Below, in pieces: positions 36,040-46,484 of a stretch of DNA of 64,000 bases. Location: positions 172,017,863-172,081,862 of the forward strand of contig CM077116.1 of NCBI GenBank assembly GCA_039619475.1, in the 5' to 3' direction. Source of the DNA: Icerya purchasi (Eukaryota > Arthropoda > Insecta > Hemiptera > Monophlebidae). Within the stretch, counting starts at the first letter, position 1; each line of letters opens with the position of its first letter. Both the position numbers and the translations under genes were made by a program. The notes below the pieces were generated by a model. That model saw only the letters and a list, made by a program, of their open reading frames with translations, searched no databases and was not told the DNA's origin.

Positions 36040-36200
36040 CTTTTGCGGTCCCCCTTAGGAAATCCTTGGGCTATACTTAATTACCTTATAAATGACATAC
36101 TACAATTTAAAGACAAGGATGTTAAATTATACGCAGACAATAATGTAGTCATGACATCTCCTTACACGTTGGATGATATACTCTATATGTAACAGATTCA
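36040..36200 (+). pseudogene. LINE reverse transcriptase scrap (palm motif C region)
   Basis: In one frame the segment encodes RSPLGNPWAILNYLINDILQ and FKDKDVKLYADNNVVM, then PYTLDDILYM and a stop. This matches the RT region GVPQGS.LGPLLFL.YINDI followed by V.LYADDT.. of LINE reverse transcriptases, with QGS replaced and the catalytic YADD changed to YADN. Flanking sequence does not extend the similarity. It is an old isolated fragment of about 55 residues. The LYAD form (not F.DD) suggests a different LINE family from the others in the window. Confidence 0.55.
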
Positions 36201-36209
36201 ATAAAGCCA

Positions 36210-37520
36210 TCTTAAAAAAAATATCAGTCATCTGCAATTGCATTTGTTAATGATGCGGAAATTATAATTACATATAGCAGTTTACGACACAAATGTAAAT
36301 TTAAACTTTAATAGTGGGCTTTTTATCGAAACATCTGATGTTTCCGATTCAGGAGATAAGTATCGGACATCAATTTTTACCGCATAAAGAGTGCTTATCG
36401 TTTAATTATTCGAACGAAAATTTTTCGAAACAAGTTAAATCGCAGATACCCCACTGCTACACTATATTATTTATATGCGAAAATCAATTTTCTTTTTTTT
36501 TTCTTAAATCTATTCTTGTAAAAGAAACAAACTTTGTAATTCACTTTGAAGGAGATCACAATTCGCAAAGAAAAACAGAGTCAACTTCAAAGCGTATAAT
36601 AATTTTCCTCGAAACAAGGCCAAAAATTATAACCTACCTTTTTTCGTAAATAAGCGTTATAGTAAAGCGCGTTCCAGGTTTCGGCGGTCCATCGCGATTA
36701 CCTTTATTGGACATATTTGCAGGACAACACTTGTTTATTGTCTGTTTTCGATATAACCAGTTTTTGCGATGTATGTGCAAAGAATAAATGTTTTAACTTG
36801 TACGGCCAACGGTCAGATCGTTACAATTCGTTATTTTAATGGTACGCAGGTGTGTCCGGTAACAGAGATTGTTCGCACCCATTTTTATTTGCGTTTCATT
36901 AAATTTGCATGTAGAAAGTGGCAAAATAATTTTCCCTCTCTCATAAAAATGATCTAGTTCCTCTGCAGTTGTTTGCAACTGGTTTCCAAATAACATCGAC
37001 AAAAACAGTTATTTTTCTAATAAACCCATTTATAACAATAATAATAAAGCGGCGTGTGCAGATTATCTATCATTGTGACTGTCCCGCACTTGGTATACAA
37101 ATTCTACGGGAGGTAAACATGCCGATGCAATTTTTTTTTAAATTCAATTAATTTTTTTCTCAAGGTTTCTGCCGTTTTAGGAGCAAGGTTATTTTATTCG
37201 GGCGATGTGAAAATTGTTAATGAAATTACTACAGCGATTCAGATCAAACTTATGCTTATCATAAAATGTTAAAATCGATTTCAAAACTGTTTTTATAAAC
37301 ATTGGTTTTCCGTCAAAATGATAAATTAATATAAAGAGTGTTTTTTTTGTTGTTCTTTTTGTGTGTGTATGCGTACTGTGTAAAATATTAGTCTACGATA
37401 AAATACATATATTTACGATTTTCATAGCAATTTGACGTCCGCCTGTGACTTTAAATAAACAATCAGTAAAAATACATATTTTCTAATAGTATGTCGATGA
37501 TTATACGTATTTTGTTTTTT
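36210..37520. other. Unassigned stretch
   Basis: No gene is supported. A 111-codon plus-strand frame (36314-36649) shows no domain that I recognise and has Phe/Lys/Asn-rich composition. Confidence 0.4.
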
Positions 37521-37542
37521 ATTATATATATATATATATATT

Positions 37543-37645
37543 TGGGCACGTCAACTAAGGACATTAACCCAGCGCAAGTGCAATTTTTTTAGAAGTATTC
37601 GAACCGAAATACCGCTGCCTAACCAATCACGCCACGGTAGCTGGT
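37543..37645 (-). mobile_element. tRNA-derived SINE, copy B
   Basis: On the minus strand the head contains TGGCGTGATTGG (37623-37634), fitting a Pol III A box, and GGTTCGAATAC (37595-37605), fitting a B box (GGTTCRANTCC) with one change. The 3' part ends GGGTTAATGTCC-TAGTTGACGTGCCC and then runs into an (AT)n tract at 37523-37541, where the other copies have poly-A. The 3' end is shared with the retroposons at 9.1, 23.1 and 60.5 kb. Confidence 0.7.
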
Positions 37646-37649
37646 TATA

Positions 37650-38055
37650 ATGAGAGTTCACTTTAAGATAATGGCGAAATATTCTTTTTGAAGACTGAGC
37701 TCCGATAGAAATTAAATAGAAATAAAATGATCTTATTATAAAATATCGTATGCTCGCACACATGTGAACACACATACATAATTATAATAAAAATAATTTT
37801 ATGAAATGCAAGTATAATTTAAAAAGGAAAGGTAAAGAAAAATAGTATTAATTGGAATTATTTTATTTTGCAGCATTTTCCCTTTGTAACAAACTGATGA
37901 TGACTAGGTGGGAACAATTCTTCTATTCGATAATCGATCTCTAAATAAAGATGATTTTATTTCGGGGTTTCACCTTATAATATTGTACAAAATATTCGCA
38001 CAACCCTCCATTCCCGAAAGTTTAGGCAAGGTATATTTATTAAAATACATTTTTA
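37650..38055. other. Unassigned stretch between SINE and LINE
   Basis: Nothing coding is seen apart from an 80-codon plus-strand frame at 37908-38150, whose last part is a shadow of the LINE that starts near 38060. Confidence 0.5.
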
Positions 38056-38059
38056 TATT

Positions 38060-39912
38060 AAGTTTATATCAACCAACTGAACAAGGAACTGCATTCACTC
38101 CTGAAGGAAAGAAAAAACGATGTATTCGAAAATTACCTAGTCAACCTTAATATAAGTGATAACTCACTTTGGCGTGCTACTCACAAGTTTAAAAGGCCAC
38201 AACAACCCATTCCAGCAATCAAAAAGCCCTCCGGACAATGGGAAAGATCTGACCAAGAAAAGGCTAACATCTTTGCCGACCACCTAACGTCAGTATTCTA
38301 GCCGTTTCCAACAATATCTAACCCAGCTCAGAAAGAAGAAATTAAAAATTTCCTTGAAAAACCTTGTCAGCCAGCACTGCCAATAAAACCTACATCTCCA
38401 TCTGAAATAAGGCTATTCCTCAAACGTATGAAGACAAATAAAGCCTCAGGTTTTGATCTGATAACAGGGAAACTTCTCAAAGAGATCCCCGATAAAGGTC
38501 TCCTATTGCTGAAACATTTTTAATGCAATGTTGAGGCTGCCATATTGGCCTATCCAGTGGAAGTATGCGGAGATCATATTAGTATCAAAACCAAACAAGC
38601 CCCACTAATGCCGTTACTTCTTACAGACCCATACGCCTGCTGAGTGCAATATCCAAGCTGTTTGAGTGACTCTTGCTGAAAAGACTAGTCAATAATGATG
38701 TTCTCCCTAAAATTGTACCAGATCACCAATTTGGCTTTAGATCTCAACATTCCACAGTTCAACAGGTCCACAGGCTAGTTAATCAAATTGCAAGTACTCT
38801 AGAAAGGAAAAACTACTGCTCTGCAGCCTTTTTAGACATCAGCCAAGCTTTTAATAAGGTTTGGCATGTTGGCCTCCTTCACAAAATTAAACTTTTGCTG
38901 CCGCAACAATACTACATGCTACTCAAATTCTACTTAGAAGACAGATACTTCCGTGTAAAACACGGGCAGGTCTTTTCCAATTATTGCAAAATTGAAGCCA
39001 GTGTACCTCAAGGAAGTGTTCTAGGGTCCGTACTTGTATCTTCTGTACACCTATGATATGCCTTATAATGAAAAAACTACAATTGCAACATTTGCTGATG
39101 ATACGGCTATCCTTTCCGAGGACTGGGACCCTGTAGCTGCATCCGACAACTTACAATCACATTTACAAGATCCCCAACACTGGTTCACCAAATGGCGGAT
39201 CAAAGCAAATGAAACAAAGTCTGTTCATGTAAAATTCACAGCCAACAAAAGAATCTGCCCACCAGTAGCCATCAATAACAAATTGATTTCCCAAAAAGCA
39301 TCCATCAAGTACCTAGGACTCCACCTGGACCAGCGCTTAACATGGCAACAACACATTTAACAAAAAAGACAACACCTAGGCTTAAAGTTCAGAAAAATGT
39401 ATTGACTCATGGGAAAGAACTCCAAACTCTCATTAGCAAACAAACTACTCCTCTATAAAATGTTATTCAAACCAGTATGGATGTACGGAATAGAACTTTG
39501 GGGTTGTGCCAAGCCTTCAAATGTAAAAGCAATTCAACGATGGTTGGTGCCCCTTTCTACGTAAGCAACTGTACTATTCACACTAATCTAAAAATACCAT
39601 TTGTAATAGAAGAGATCCAGCGAAGACCTAAAATCTACTTAATCACACCAATCAATTAGTTAGCAACCTAGCTCATCCAATCTCAACCACAAGAAGACTC
39701 CAAAGGACATGACCAACAGACTTATTCCAAACCCAATGAAAAGCAGGAGATGTAATGTTCCCTGATCGAAAAGTAGTGTAGTCACTGGACTGTTTCTCCT
39801 TCCTGTCTCAACCTTCAGCCTATTTACTTATTAAAATTGTATTCTTTATTATTTATACTTTATATTGTAGATTGTAAATTTCAAATATTGTAATAAAAAA
39901 AAAAAAAAAAAT
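38060..39912 (+). mobile_element. 5'-truncated jockey-clade LINE with poly-A tail
   Basis: This is the 3' part of a jockey-type non-LTR retrotransposon. It begins inside the region before the RT domain and runs through RT and a C-terminal segment to an untranslated tail and an A run at 39893-39911. The start is placed at about 38060, where the frame (NQLNKELHSLLKERK) begins to make sense. Several frameshifts and stops (for example at 38299-38301, 38521-38523 and near 39030) break the frame. No target-site duplication could be fixed. The jockey remnant at 50.7-51.6 kb is a relative on the opposite strand. Confidence 0.85.
38078..39760 (+). pseudogene. Jockey-like reverse transcriptase, broken
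   Basis: The protein would be the ORF2 product that copies LINE RNA at the target site. Visible blocks in order: NISDNSLWRATHKFKRP; MKTNKASGFDLITGKLLKE (fingers region; usual KAPGPD.I); then a stretch in another frame; then 38673-39056 with HQFGFRSQHSTVQQVHRL, FLDISQAFNKVWH (palm motif A, where the usual FDKVWH is FNKVWH) and ASVPQGSVLGS (motif B). After a one-base shift come YLLYTYDMP and TFADDTAILS, with catalytic Asp pair at 39097-39102, then WFTKWRIKANETKS and IKYLGLHLDQRLTW (thumb side). Further on, MYGIELWGCAKPSN and PFYVSNCTIHTNLKIPFV belong to the C-terminal part. The endonuclease domain is absent through 5' truncation. Confidence 0.85.
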
Positions 39913-40140
39913 CACCAACATTGAAGAACTTGACAAAGAACTTAAAGCTAAAATTTGCCCACACAAATTTAACATTAATATAACTTCATACAGGAAAATT
40001 AATAAAAATACTGCCATCATGGCTACGGATAATAGACATAACCTATATAAAATTAACGAAGAAATAAAAAACGAAATACATAAATTACATTTCTACATTT
40101 TTATTAATACAAATGTACACGATTTTTCCGGAATTTAATT
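39912..40140 (+). pseudogene. Possible retrotransposon ORF1/gag-like fragment
   Basis: Directly after the LINE poly-A an open segment of about 76 codons without start encodes ITNIEELDKELKAKICPHKF, then NINITSYRKINKNTAIMATD, then NRHNLYKINEEIKNEIHK. The spaced pattern (INITSYRKI.KNTAI....D......I..EI) resembles the region before the zinc knuckles in ORF1 or gag proteins of some insect retroelements. No zinc knuckle follows. It may be the pre-existing repeat into which the jockey copy inserted. The match is from memory of general family style and is weak. Confidence 0.25.
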
Positions 40141-40294
40141 TTTTCCATTGCGAATTTGTTGAATTCATTAAAGCATATTTCTACCGGTTGTTTCCTGATT
40201 ACAGAATTTATTATTGCATCCTTGCATTACATAAAAGATATCGTTTCAAAGTTATATTTGCACTACAAATTTCATTACAGTAGTATGCAATTTA

Positions 40295-40755
40295 CGTATG
40301 CGATTAGACCGATGCTATGTCTTCTCAGTACTTTTATATGGTGCTAAGAGTTTGACGCTGTCAAAACAGCTTGAAAAAAGATTAGAAGCATTTGAAATGT
40401 ACATTTACCGGCGTATGTTAAAGATATCATGGACAGAACGGATAACTAACAAAGAAGTACTAAATAGAGAATGGGCAAGAAAAGAGAATTATTATTAACT
40501 GTGCAAGAAAGAAAAATCAAATACTACGGTCACATTAATCGCAATGAAAAGTATAGAGAAGGCTGCAAACTGTGCTTAGAATTGCTGGAAAAAGAAGCAG
40601 AGGTGGAAGAAAATTATCGTGGGAGGATGACATGCAGCGATGGTGCAAATGCACATCATCGGAGTGACTCGAAGCAGCGGCCGATAAAGTGAAGCTAGCC
40701 ACATTGATCGCCAAACTTCGATCGGAGATGGCGTAAAGAAGAAGAAGAAGAAGAC
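40295..40755 (+). pseudogene. C-terminal end of a LINE reverse transcriptase with (AAG)n tail
   Basis: Three frame-shifted pieces form the end of an endonuclease-reverse transcriptase of a LINE family widespread in insects. They are VLLYGAKSLTLSKQLEKRLE with AFEMYIYRRMLKISWTERIT and NKEVLN (the usual YGSETWTL..., EAFEMWC.RRMLKISWTD..TNEEVL block); then VQERKIKYYGHINRNEKYR (usual KL.Y.GH..RNEKY); and a last piece, SWEDDMQRWCKC, a stop, then LEAAADKVKLATLIAKLRSEMA ending at TAA 40734-40736. An AAG repeat follows immediately (40737-40753), as expected for the 3' terminus. The catalytic RT core is missing. The plus-strand LINE at 60.9-62.2 kb carries a related C-terminal block. Confidence 0.75.
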
Positions 40756-40759
40756 AGTA

Positions 40760-42335
40760 GTATGCATCCATTTAATTACAAACGACAGCTCAGAATTAAA
40801 TATGTCCACTTTGGAAAATAGAAGAAAAATATTTGCCGATTTACGCGTAATTTTTAACTGATGTCACGTGTGATTTTAATTTGTTATTTAAATCTTCGGA
40901 TTTCAGATTAACGGCTGGAAAAACGCAATTACCGTATGTACTACTTACAGGAACAAAGGTATATATAATACAAATTCTCCACTTTTAACTGCGGTAAATA
41001 TAACAAACTATTTCTTAACAAATAAATCGGAGAGGTTGACACTTGTTCTTAACAACTGGAATAAATTTAAACGTATGGCTAATTTATTGCTCGTTACACT
41101 AGTAGTGAGTTGACACTATCCTCTTCCAAATATTAACAATACAATGAGTAATTATTGAGAAGGTGTTTGCGTACATAGAGAATATATTTACTTTTGTTTC
41201 AGTTAATTATGGAAATTATTTTAGTTCATCATGTGGCACATGGGCATCTATAATGTGTAGGTATTTGTGTGTGCATCAGAATGCGTTATACGCGTGCATG
41301 GGTATACACGAATTATATGTGTTTTGAGTACATGTGTATGGGCGTGTATTCACATTGCACGCGCTTGTCATTCAGATCACTATTCAAATATTTCGGGGAA
41401 TAGATTTTACGTATAACGCTGTTGTATACACTTTTATTAAATAAATAAATAAATAAATAAATATTACAGTTTTCGGAATCCGGAGATTTTAAATTTATAA
41501 AGATATACTTTAAACAGTCCAGTTACGAAGGCAAAGAAGTTTTATACATAAATTGTTTTAAGCAAAAAGAAACTGCACTGTTTAAAAAGATTTATAAATC
41601 AAATTAGATTTTTCGGAAAAATCGCGACATTAGCGAGCACATTTCACGTTATAATAAAAATCAGGTAATAACTCGCAAAGATATTACGATGAATTCAGAC
41701 TACTTGTGTACGTCGAATATGACGTTAAACGCGATAAAACATCAATGACGGAAAACGTATAAAATTACACCGCAAAAATTAACATCTTGTTGATAAGATA
41801 GCGCTTCTTTATTTTCCCGGAAGACACTACACGAATACATTAAAAGAAATATATTTTTTTCACGAACTGAAGCCCAACCGGATAAAAATTACTTTCAGTT
41901 TTTCGCTCCGATAATCCGAATTAGTTGAACCGTTTAACCATAACTAATTCTGGGCTGACGAAAATCTGTGATGTCATACAATGATTTTCAACCGAAACGT
42001 CCCGCGTAATAATTTCAGAATGTATTATTTTTTACGTGAAAACTCGTTTTTAATATATATTCACGATTAAAAAAAGCTAGTGGTCCGTTTTTGTGTGTTT
42101 TTTTTTTTTTTTTTTGAATAAAACCAAAAAAACTGTGCGCTAAAAAAAATGATATTCAGAAAAAACGCTGCATTACTATTTGATCGTAAGTATTTATGCA
42201 CGTCAAACTCATGCTCGCGGAAAAGATTTTAACTCATTGTAATGAATCGATTTGAAACTGATCCTAAAAATTAAAAATAGAAAGATTCTTTTTTATATCA
42301 AGAAAAAGCATCGAGAGTCTTTTATTTTTTTCGAC
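40760..42335. other. Unassigned stretch with (AAAT)n microsatellite
   Basis: No gene is recognised. An AAAT tetranucleotide array occupies 41438-41463. A T run lies at 42099-42114. Confidence 0.5.
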
Positions 42336-42756
42336 TCCTTAAAAAAAAGCGGGACGGCCGAATATCTGTTCAGACGTGCCTCTCCGCGTTTCTTACTGAC
42401 CCATGAGCAGTTCATATCCTTCATAGAAACGGCATTGAATTTCAAGGATCCGCCACCCACTTTCAACAAATTTTCCACAGATCCTAACCATCTGATTGCC
42501 ATTTCAACTCCTGAAAACCGTACATCAAGGATCCCCAACTGAAAACGAAGTTCACAAAACTCGTCAACAAGGTCGCAAAACAGCTTTAGACTATCAGTTG
42601 AGGCGGTAACCCGCGTGTCAGCATTGAGCACGCAAAGCGTCGAACTTATTGCGTATATCGTTCGTTTATGTTTAAGCACTCTTATTCTAATCTCGATTTC
42701 ACGATTCTTTCTTTTTTTTTTTCTTTTTTTATGTATAATCGGCGAACATACGTCGA

Positions 42757-43095
42757 ATGAATAGTTGTAACTCTTTAATTATTCAGTGGAACTGCAGAAG
42801 CTTCTTTCCTCATCTCGCCGAATTAGAACTTTTGATTTCTCAATATTCTCCAGCAATTATATGCTTGCAGGAAACTTTCCTCAAAAAGTCTCACCACCCT
42901 TGTATCAAATACTATCAAATATATCACAATCCCTATTCCTTCACAACCAAAGCTAGCGGAGGTACTGCGATATTGGTTCATAATTCCATACACCACATTC
43001 CCCTCATAACACCAGATATCTTTCCGTCAACGGCTAAATTTTCTCGACCCTACAAAGCTATTCAAACCATCAGTCCTACTATACCGATAGTATGA
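42757..43095 (+). pseudogene. LINE ORF2 N-terminal APE-type endonuclease fragment
   Basis: Starting at an ATG that fits the usual start of ORF2, the frame encodes IIQWNCRSFFPHLAELELL (the N/IQWN motif of AP-endonuclease-like domains, with the active-site Asn), then YSPAIICLQETFLKK (the LQET motif with catalytic Glu) and GGTAILVHNSIHHIPL (the GG.AI.V.. strand). These are the first three conserved blocks of the endonuclease that nicks target DNA. After about residue 90 the frame no longer follows the family and ends at 43095, consistent with a deletion joint. Confidence 0.8.
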
Positions 43096-43149
43096 AATTG
43101 TGCCTAGTTCCCGATAGTCTCTTATTGCTTGTTCCTTTTACTCTGACCT

Positions 43150-43860
43150 CGTTTCGTCGTCCTCCCGGCTTCATGACCATTGTTCCGTTCTCGATAACGA
43201 ACTTTATGGCATATTCCTAGCCCTTGAATCTATAGTTAAATCCCCTCCACCCAGCAGTCACATTTTGATCGTATCTGATTCGCGTGCAGCTTTGGATTCC
43301 CTTTCTTAACAAACCCCAGTAAACTATATAACCACTTTAATCCAATCCCTAATCCTAAATCTGATATCATACTCCCACCAAATTACGTTCCGGTGGGTGC
43401 CAGGCCACACTGTACTTATGGGTAATTTGTTAGCTGACACGGCTGCTGAGTCTACTCTGTGACATAATAAAGTCCATAAAAATTTTAGTGCAGTCCCAAT
43501 GGAAGCAAGATTGGCTCTCCAAACAAGTTTGCTTTCTGAGGAAGATAAAACACGGTATTTACCCCTGGTTCCCTCTCTCCCACCTTCCTAGAATCCATTT
43601 TGTCGCTATGACAAGGCTCCGCATCGGACAGATTTCTCTGACGCACGATCATCTTTTGCTCAACTGCGAGCCTCTTTTTGAATGCCCCTTTCGTTCCCTC
43701 TCCCCCCGCCCCTTCAATAAAACACCTTCTCCTGGAGTGCTCTTTTTTTGCTCTTCAGCGCTCGAATCCCGCATAGTGTCTTCTCCAGCTAACTCGTCCT
43801 TGAATTTCGCAGACACTATTCAGTTTCTCTATACAACTGGTTTGTTTCGAGTCATTTAGC
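43150..43860 (+). pseudogene. LINE ORF2 RNase H domain and C-terminal part, with stops
   Basis: The frame encodes SSSRLHDHCSVLDNELYGIF with LALES (the catalytic Glu region), ILIVSDSRAALDSLS (SDS with catalytic Asp), a stop, then ITFRWVPGHTVLMGN with LLADTAAEST (the W.PGH..I.GNE.AD.AA motif, where the usual GNE is GNL). A later stop follows. From 43488 a further frame runs 123 codons over the C-terminal region. The Cys/His-rich tail common in I elements is only hinted at (FRSLSPRPFNKTPS). RNase H removes RNA from the RNA-DNA hybrid during insertion; this copy is dead, with at least two stops and a frame change. Confidence 0.8.
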
Positions 43861-43949
43861 GTTCCTACTGTCATAGTGTCGTAACAGCCCCGCAGCTGAG
43901 CTGCACACGGCACTCAAAAAAAAAAAAAATAAATAAATAAAATAAAATA

Positions 43950-44925
43950 AACAATAAAAAATCGGCGATATGAAGAAAGAAATTATAGGAATAATTGAAA
44001 GAAAATAAAAAGGAGGTGTAATAAAGAGTAGGAAAATCAGGGCTTAAGAGATATAAATAAAAGCGAACGCGCTTAATAGACTTAAAAGAGTATTCGAAGA
44101 AAAATTAGACTTTAATTATCTGGATGATGAAAAGGGCAAAAAGGATGAAGAAGTTTAAAACGAAAAAGAAGAAATGGCGTGAAATCGGAAAATATAGAAA
44201 GGAAGGATAATAGAAAGATATGCAAAGTTGTAGCACTCGGATCGAGGAGCCAGATGTGACCGAAGAGATAAGTAAAAAAATTTTAGAGCTGAAGAATAGC
44301 TCTATTGCACCTGAAATTAAAAATTCTCGAACCAAAAGTTAATACTGAAGAAAAACGATTTTGAAAAGAATTCTAGTCGGTTTCAGTGAAAATTCATATA
44401 AAATCGGTTCGATCTTTAATGACGAGGGACCTATGAAAAAAAAAGAAAAAATGGAAAGAAAGTTAGGTTAGTTAAGTAGGAACAACAAACTGTCTTTGTA
44501 TATAAACGAGATCACAATTAGTAATGAGTTTTTCTTCACCAAAAGTCTACATTTAGTTCCAAGTAAAAGAGAAGGTTAGCTAAAGTTGTAGTTTATTTTT
44601 TTCCCTGTAAGGTTGCATTTTCATAGGTCACGTTCAATCGCTAAGGTAACAAATAATATGTTTCTGAACAATATGCATATAGAGGGTATTATGCTAATTA
44701 TTAAGTTTTTCAAATTACAATAATAGTTAAAAACCGCATTAATTATAATATACGGAAACCAGTGTAATATAAGTAAAGCTTGCTTTCGTTAAAAACTAAG
44801 AGCCCATATTAGGAAACAATAGTCTAAAATGTTTCCAATAAGGAGCCGTTTCGTTTCGAAATATTCCCGAAATTTGTGGGGTTTTTAGATAATGACATAA
44901 ATCAGTACTCGTGAAAATTTTTAAA
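43950..44925. other. Purine-rich stretch, possibly another member of the antisense retroposon family
   Basis: Blocks such as TTATAGGAATAATTGAAAG and TAATAAAGAGTAGGAAAATCAGGGCTTAA loosely follow the order seen at 9.2 and 23.2 kb, but no T run or shared 3' segment is present. One plus-strand piece reads EEPDVTEEISKKILELKNS, like the region before LINE RT domains. Nothing firmer can be said. Confidence 0.25.
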
Positions 44926-44930
44926 CTCTA

Positions 44931-46152
44931 ATGGGCTGAAGAATAAGTTCGTAGTGTTTTTTTCGAAGAGTTTTATTTAAACGATTTATTTTTTGTTTGG
45001 AAAACTGTTTGTATTTATTAGAAAGTACTTTTTCTGCTCTACAAAATTTTTTTTTTTTTTTTTTTTGAACAATTAAATTTTTCAACATTTTTCAGGCTTA
45101 GAAATGGAATTCCCAGGAGGAAAAAATCAGCATTTTCGACATTTTCTCTTTTTCACATTTCATCGGGGACCAAAAAACCAGCCGAAGCAGCCCGCGGGAC
45201 ACTTGCGAGGTATACGGAAAAGGTGTTATAGGCGAGTCTACAGCACGGAAATGGTTTGCGAGGTTCAAAAATGACGACTTTGACCTTGACGACACGTCCC
45301 GTAGCGGAAGACCTTCGGAATTCGATGAAGAGCATCTCAAGGCACTTTTGAAAGAGGACGGTCGCCAAACAAGTCGTGAACTAGCCGAAAAAATGAACTG
45401 CGATCAAAAGACGATTCTTAATCACCTCCATTCGATGGGATTTGCCGAAAAATTGGGAGCCTGGGTGCTTCACGTACTTACGGAAAACAACAAAGAAAAT
45501 GGTCTTTAAATTGCTGCTCAACATCTCGCCCGGCATCGAGCAACACGCACCCATAAACAGCGTTTTTTGTACCAAATCGTCACGGGAGATGAGAAATGGT
45601 GTTTATTCGTCAATATGAAGCAAAGAAAGGAGTGGGTGGCTCCAGGAAATACGCCAAAGCCGAGAGTCAGCAGGATCTCCACCTAAAGATAGCCATGATC
45701 TGCGTTTGGTGGGACTGGGAGGGCATGATGCACTGGGAAATGCTCGAAAGGAACGCCACGGTCAACAAGGAGCTCTACATTGCCTAACTACACCGTGTAA
45801 ACGAGGCTATTCGACTGAAAAGACCCGATCGACAAGGCCAAGTCATCCTGCTCCACGACAATGGCAGGCCGCATGTGTTGCACAAGTCGTCAAAGCCGCA
45901 TTGTAAGAGCTTGAATGGGAGGTTCTTCAGCATCCACCGTACTCTCCGGACCCCGTGGAACCATATGAGGGGCGTTACCTTACCTTAAAAACTGGCCGAC
46001 ACCAGACCGGGCGACTTTTGGCGGAACGAGGTGGGAGGAGATCGTAAACAACAACGGCGAATACATAATTGATTAATTTATTGTTATAATTATTGTTTTT
46101 TGTTTAAATAAAACTCTTCGAAAAAACGCTACGAACTTATTCTTCAACCCAT
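44931..46152 (+). mobile_element. mariner element with about 50-bp TIRs and TA target site
   Basis: The left end (ATGGGCTGAAGAATAAGTTC...) and right end in reverse complement (ATGGGTTGAAGAATAAGTTC...) match for about 50 bases, through CGAAGAGTTTTATTTAAA, with two or three differences. TA dinucleotides lie directly outside (44929-44930 and 46153-46154), as for Tc1/mariner insertion. Length is 1222 bases, near the usual 1.3 kb. The interior carries a broken transposase. Both ends are intact, so the copy could in principle have been mobilised by a transposase made elsewhere. Confidence 0.92.
45104..46076 (+). pseudogene. mariner transposase, frameshifted, third catalytic residue region lost
   Basis: The enzyme would cut and rejoin the element ends. 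ATG at 45104 follows the 5' untranslated part. Order of blocks: MEFPGGKNQHFRHFLFF; after a frame change, CEVYGKGVIGESTARKWFAR with FKNDDFDLDDTSRSGRPSEF (DNA-binding region and the linker motif); TSRELAEKMNCDQKTILNHL (second helix-turn-helix, usual WVPHELT replaced by WVLHVLT). After a stop at 45507, VTGDEKWCLFVN carries the first catalytic Asp. After further shifts come CVWWDWEGMMHWEML and HDNGRPH (second Asp). A stop falls in KAAL-TAA-ELEWEV; PPYSPDPVEPYE follows, where the family has SPDLAPSDYHLF, so the third Asp of DD34D is missing. About 35 residues are lost before the closing RWEEIVNNNGEYIID. Confidence 0.88.
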
Positions 46153-46484
46153 TACAAGAATTTGTATCGATAAGTTACGGGAAACAGGGTTAAAGTTTTT
46201 TTTTTTTAAAAAAAAGAAATATTACGAAAAAATATTAAAAATTTTCGGATAATAAGAAAACATTTGTTTAATAACGATAGTGTACATATTAAATTTTACA
46301 GTCGAATAATTTATTATTTCTCGATCAATTTGATATTTATTTTGTAACCAAAACCTTTATCTCCCAGAAACAAAACTAAAAAACATAAACTTTGGATCGT
46401 AAATGATCCCTTTGTCATGAGATATTCCATCAAAAATTCAAGGCAACCATTCAACCTTTTTTTTTTTTCTTTCTTTCTGTAGTG
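46153..46484. other. Spacer between two mariner copies
   Basis: Not mariner in sequence. It carries T/A runs and a CTTTCTTTCTTTCTG tract directly at the break of the second copy. The last part of the 181-codon minus-strand frame (46314-46484) reads into this spacer and is not transposase. Confidence 0.6.

Larger units (their letters stand above)
42340..43945 (+). mobile_element. I-clade LINE with internal deletion (ORF1 end, endonuclease, RNase H, poly-A)
   Basis: The segment keeps the two ends of an I-type non-LTR retrotransposon but lacks the middle. It begins with a probable ORF1 tail (FLLTHEQFISFIETALNF at about 42393-42445). The start of the ORF2 endonuclease follows (42757-43020), and after a junction near 43020-43110 the RNase H domain and a C-terminal part. 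A GC-rich 3' end is followed by an A run and AAAT units (43918-43945). The whole reverse transcriptase is missing, about two thirds of ORF2. RNase H marks the I-clade side of LINE diversity, distinguishing it from the jockey and RTE-like elements nearby. Confidence 0.8.

Noticed and set aside
46314..46484. Mariner C-terminal extension in the 181-codon minus-strand frame
   Set aside because: Beyond the break at about 46485 the residues do not resemble transposase; the frame just continues by chance into the spacer.
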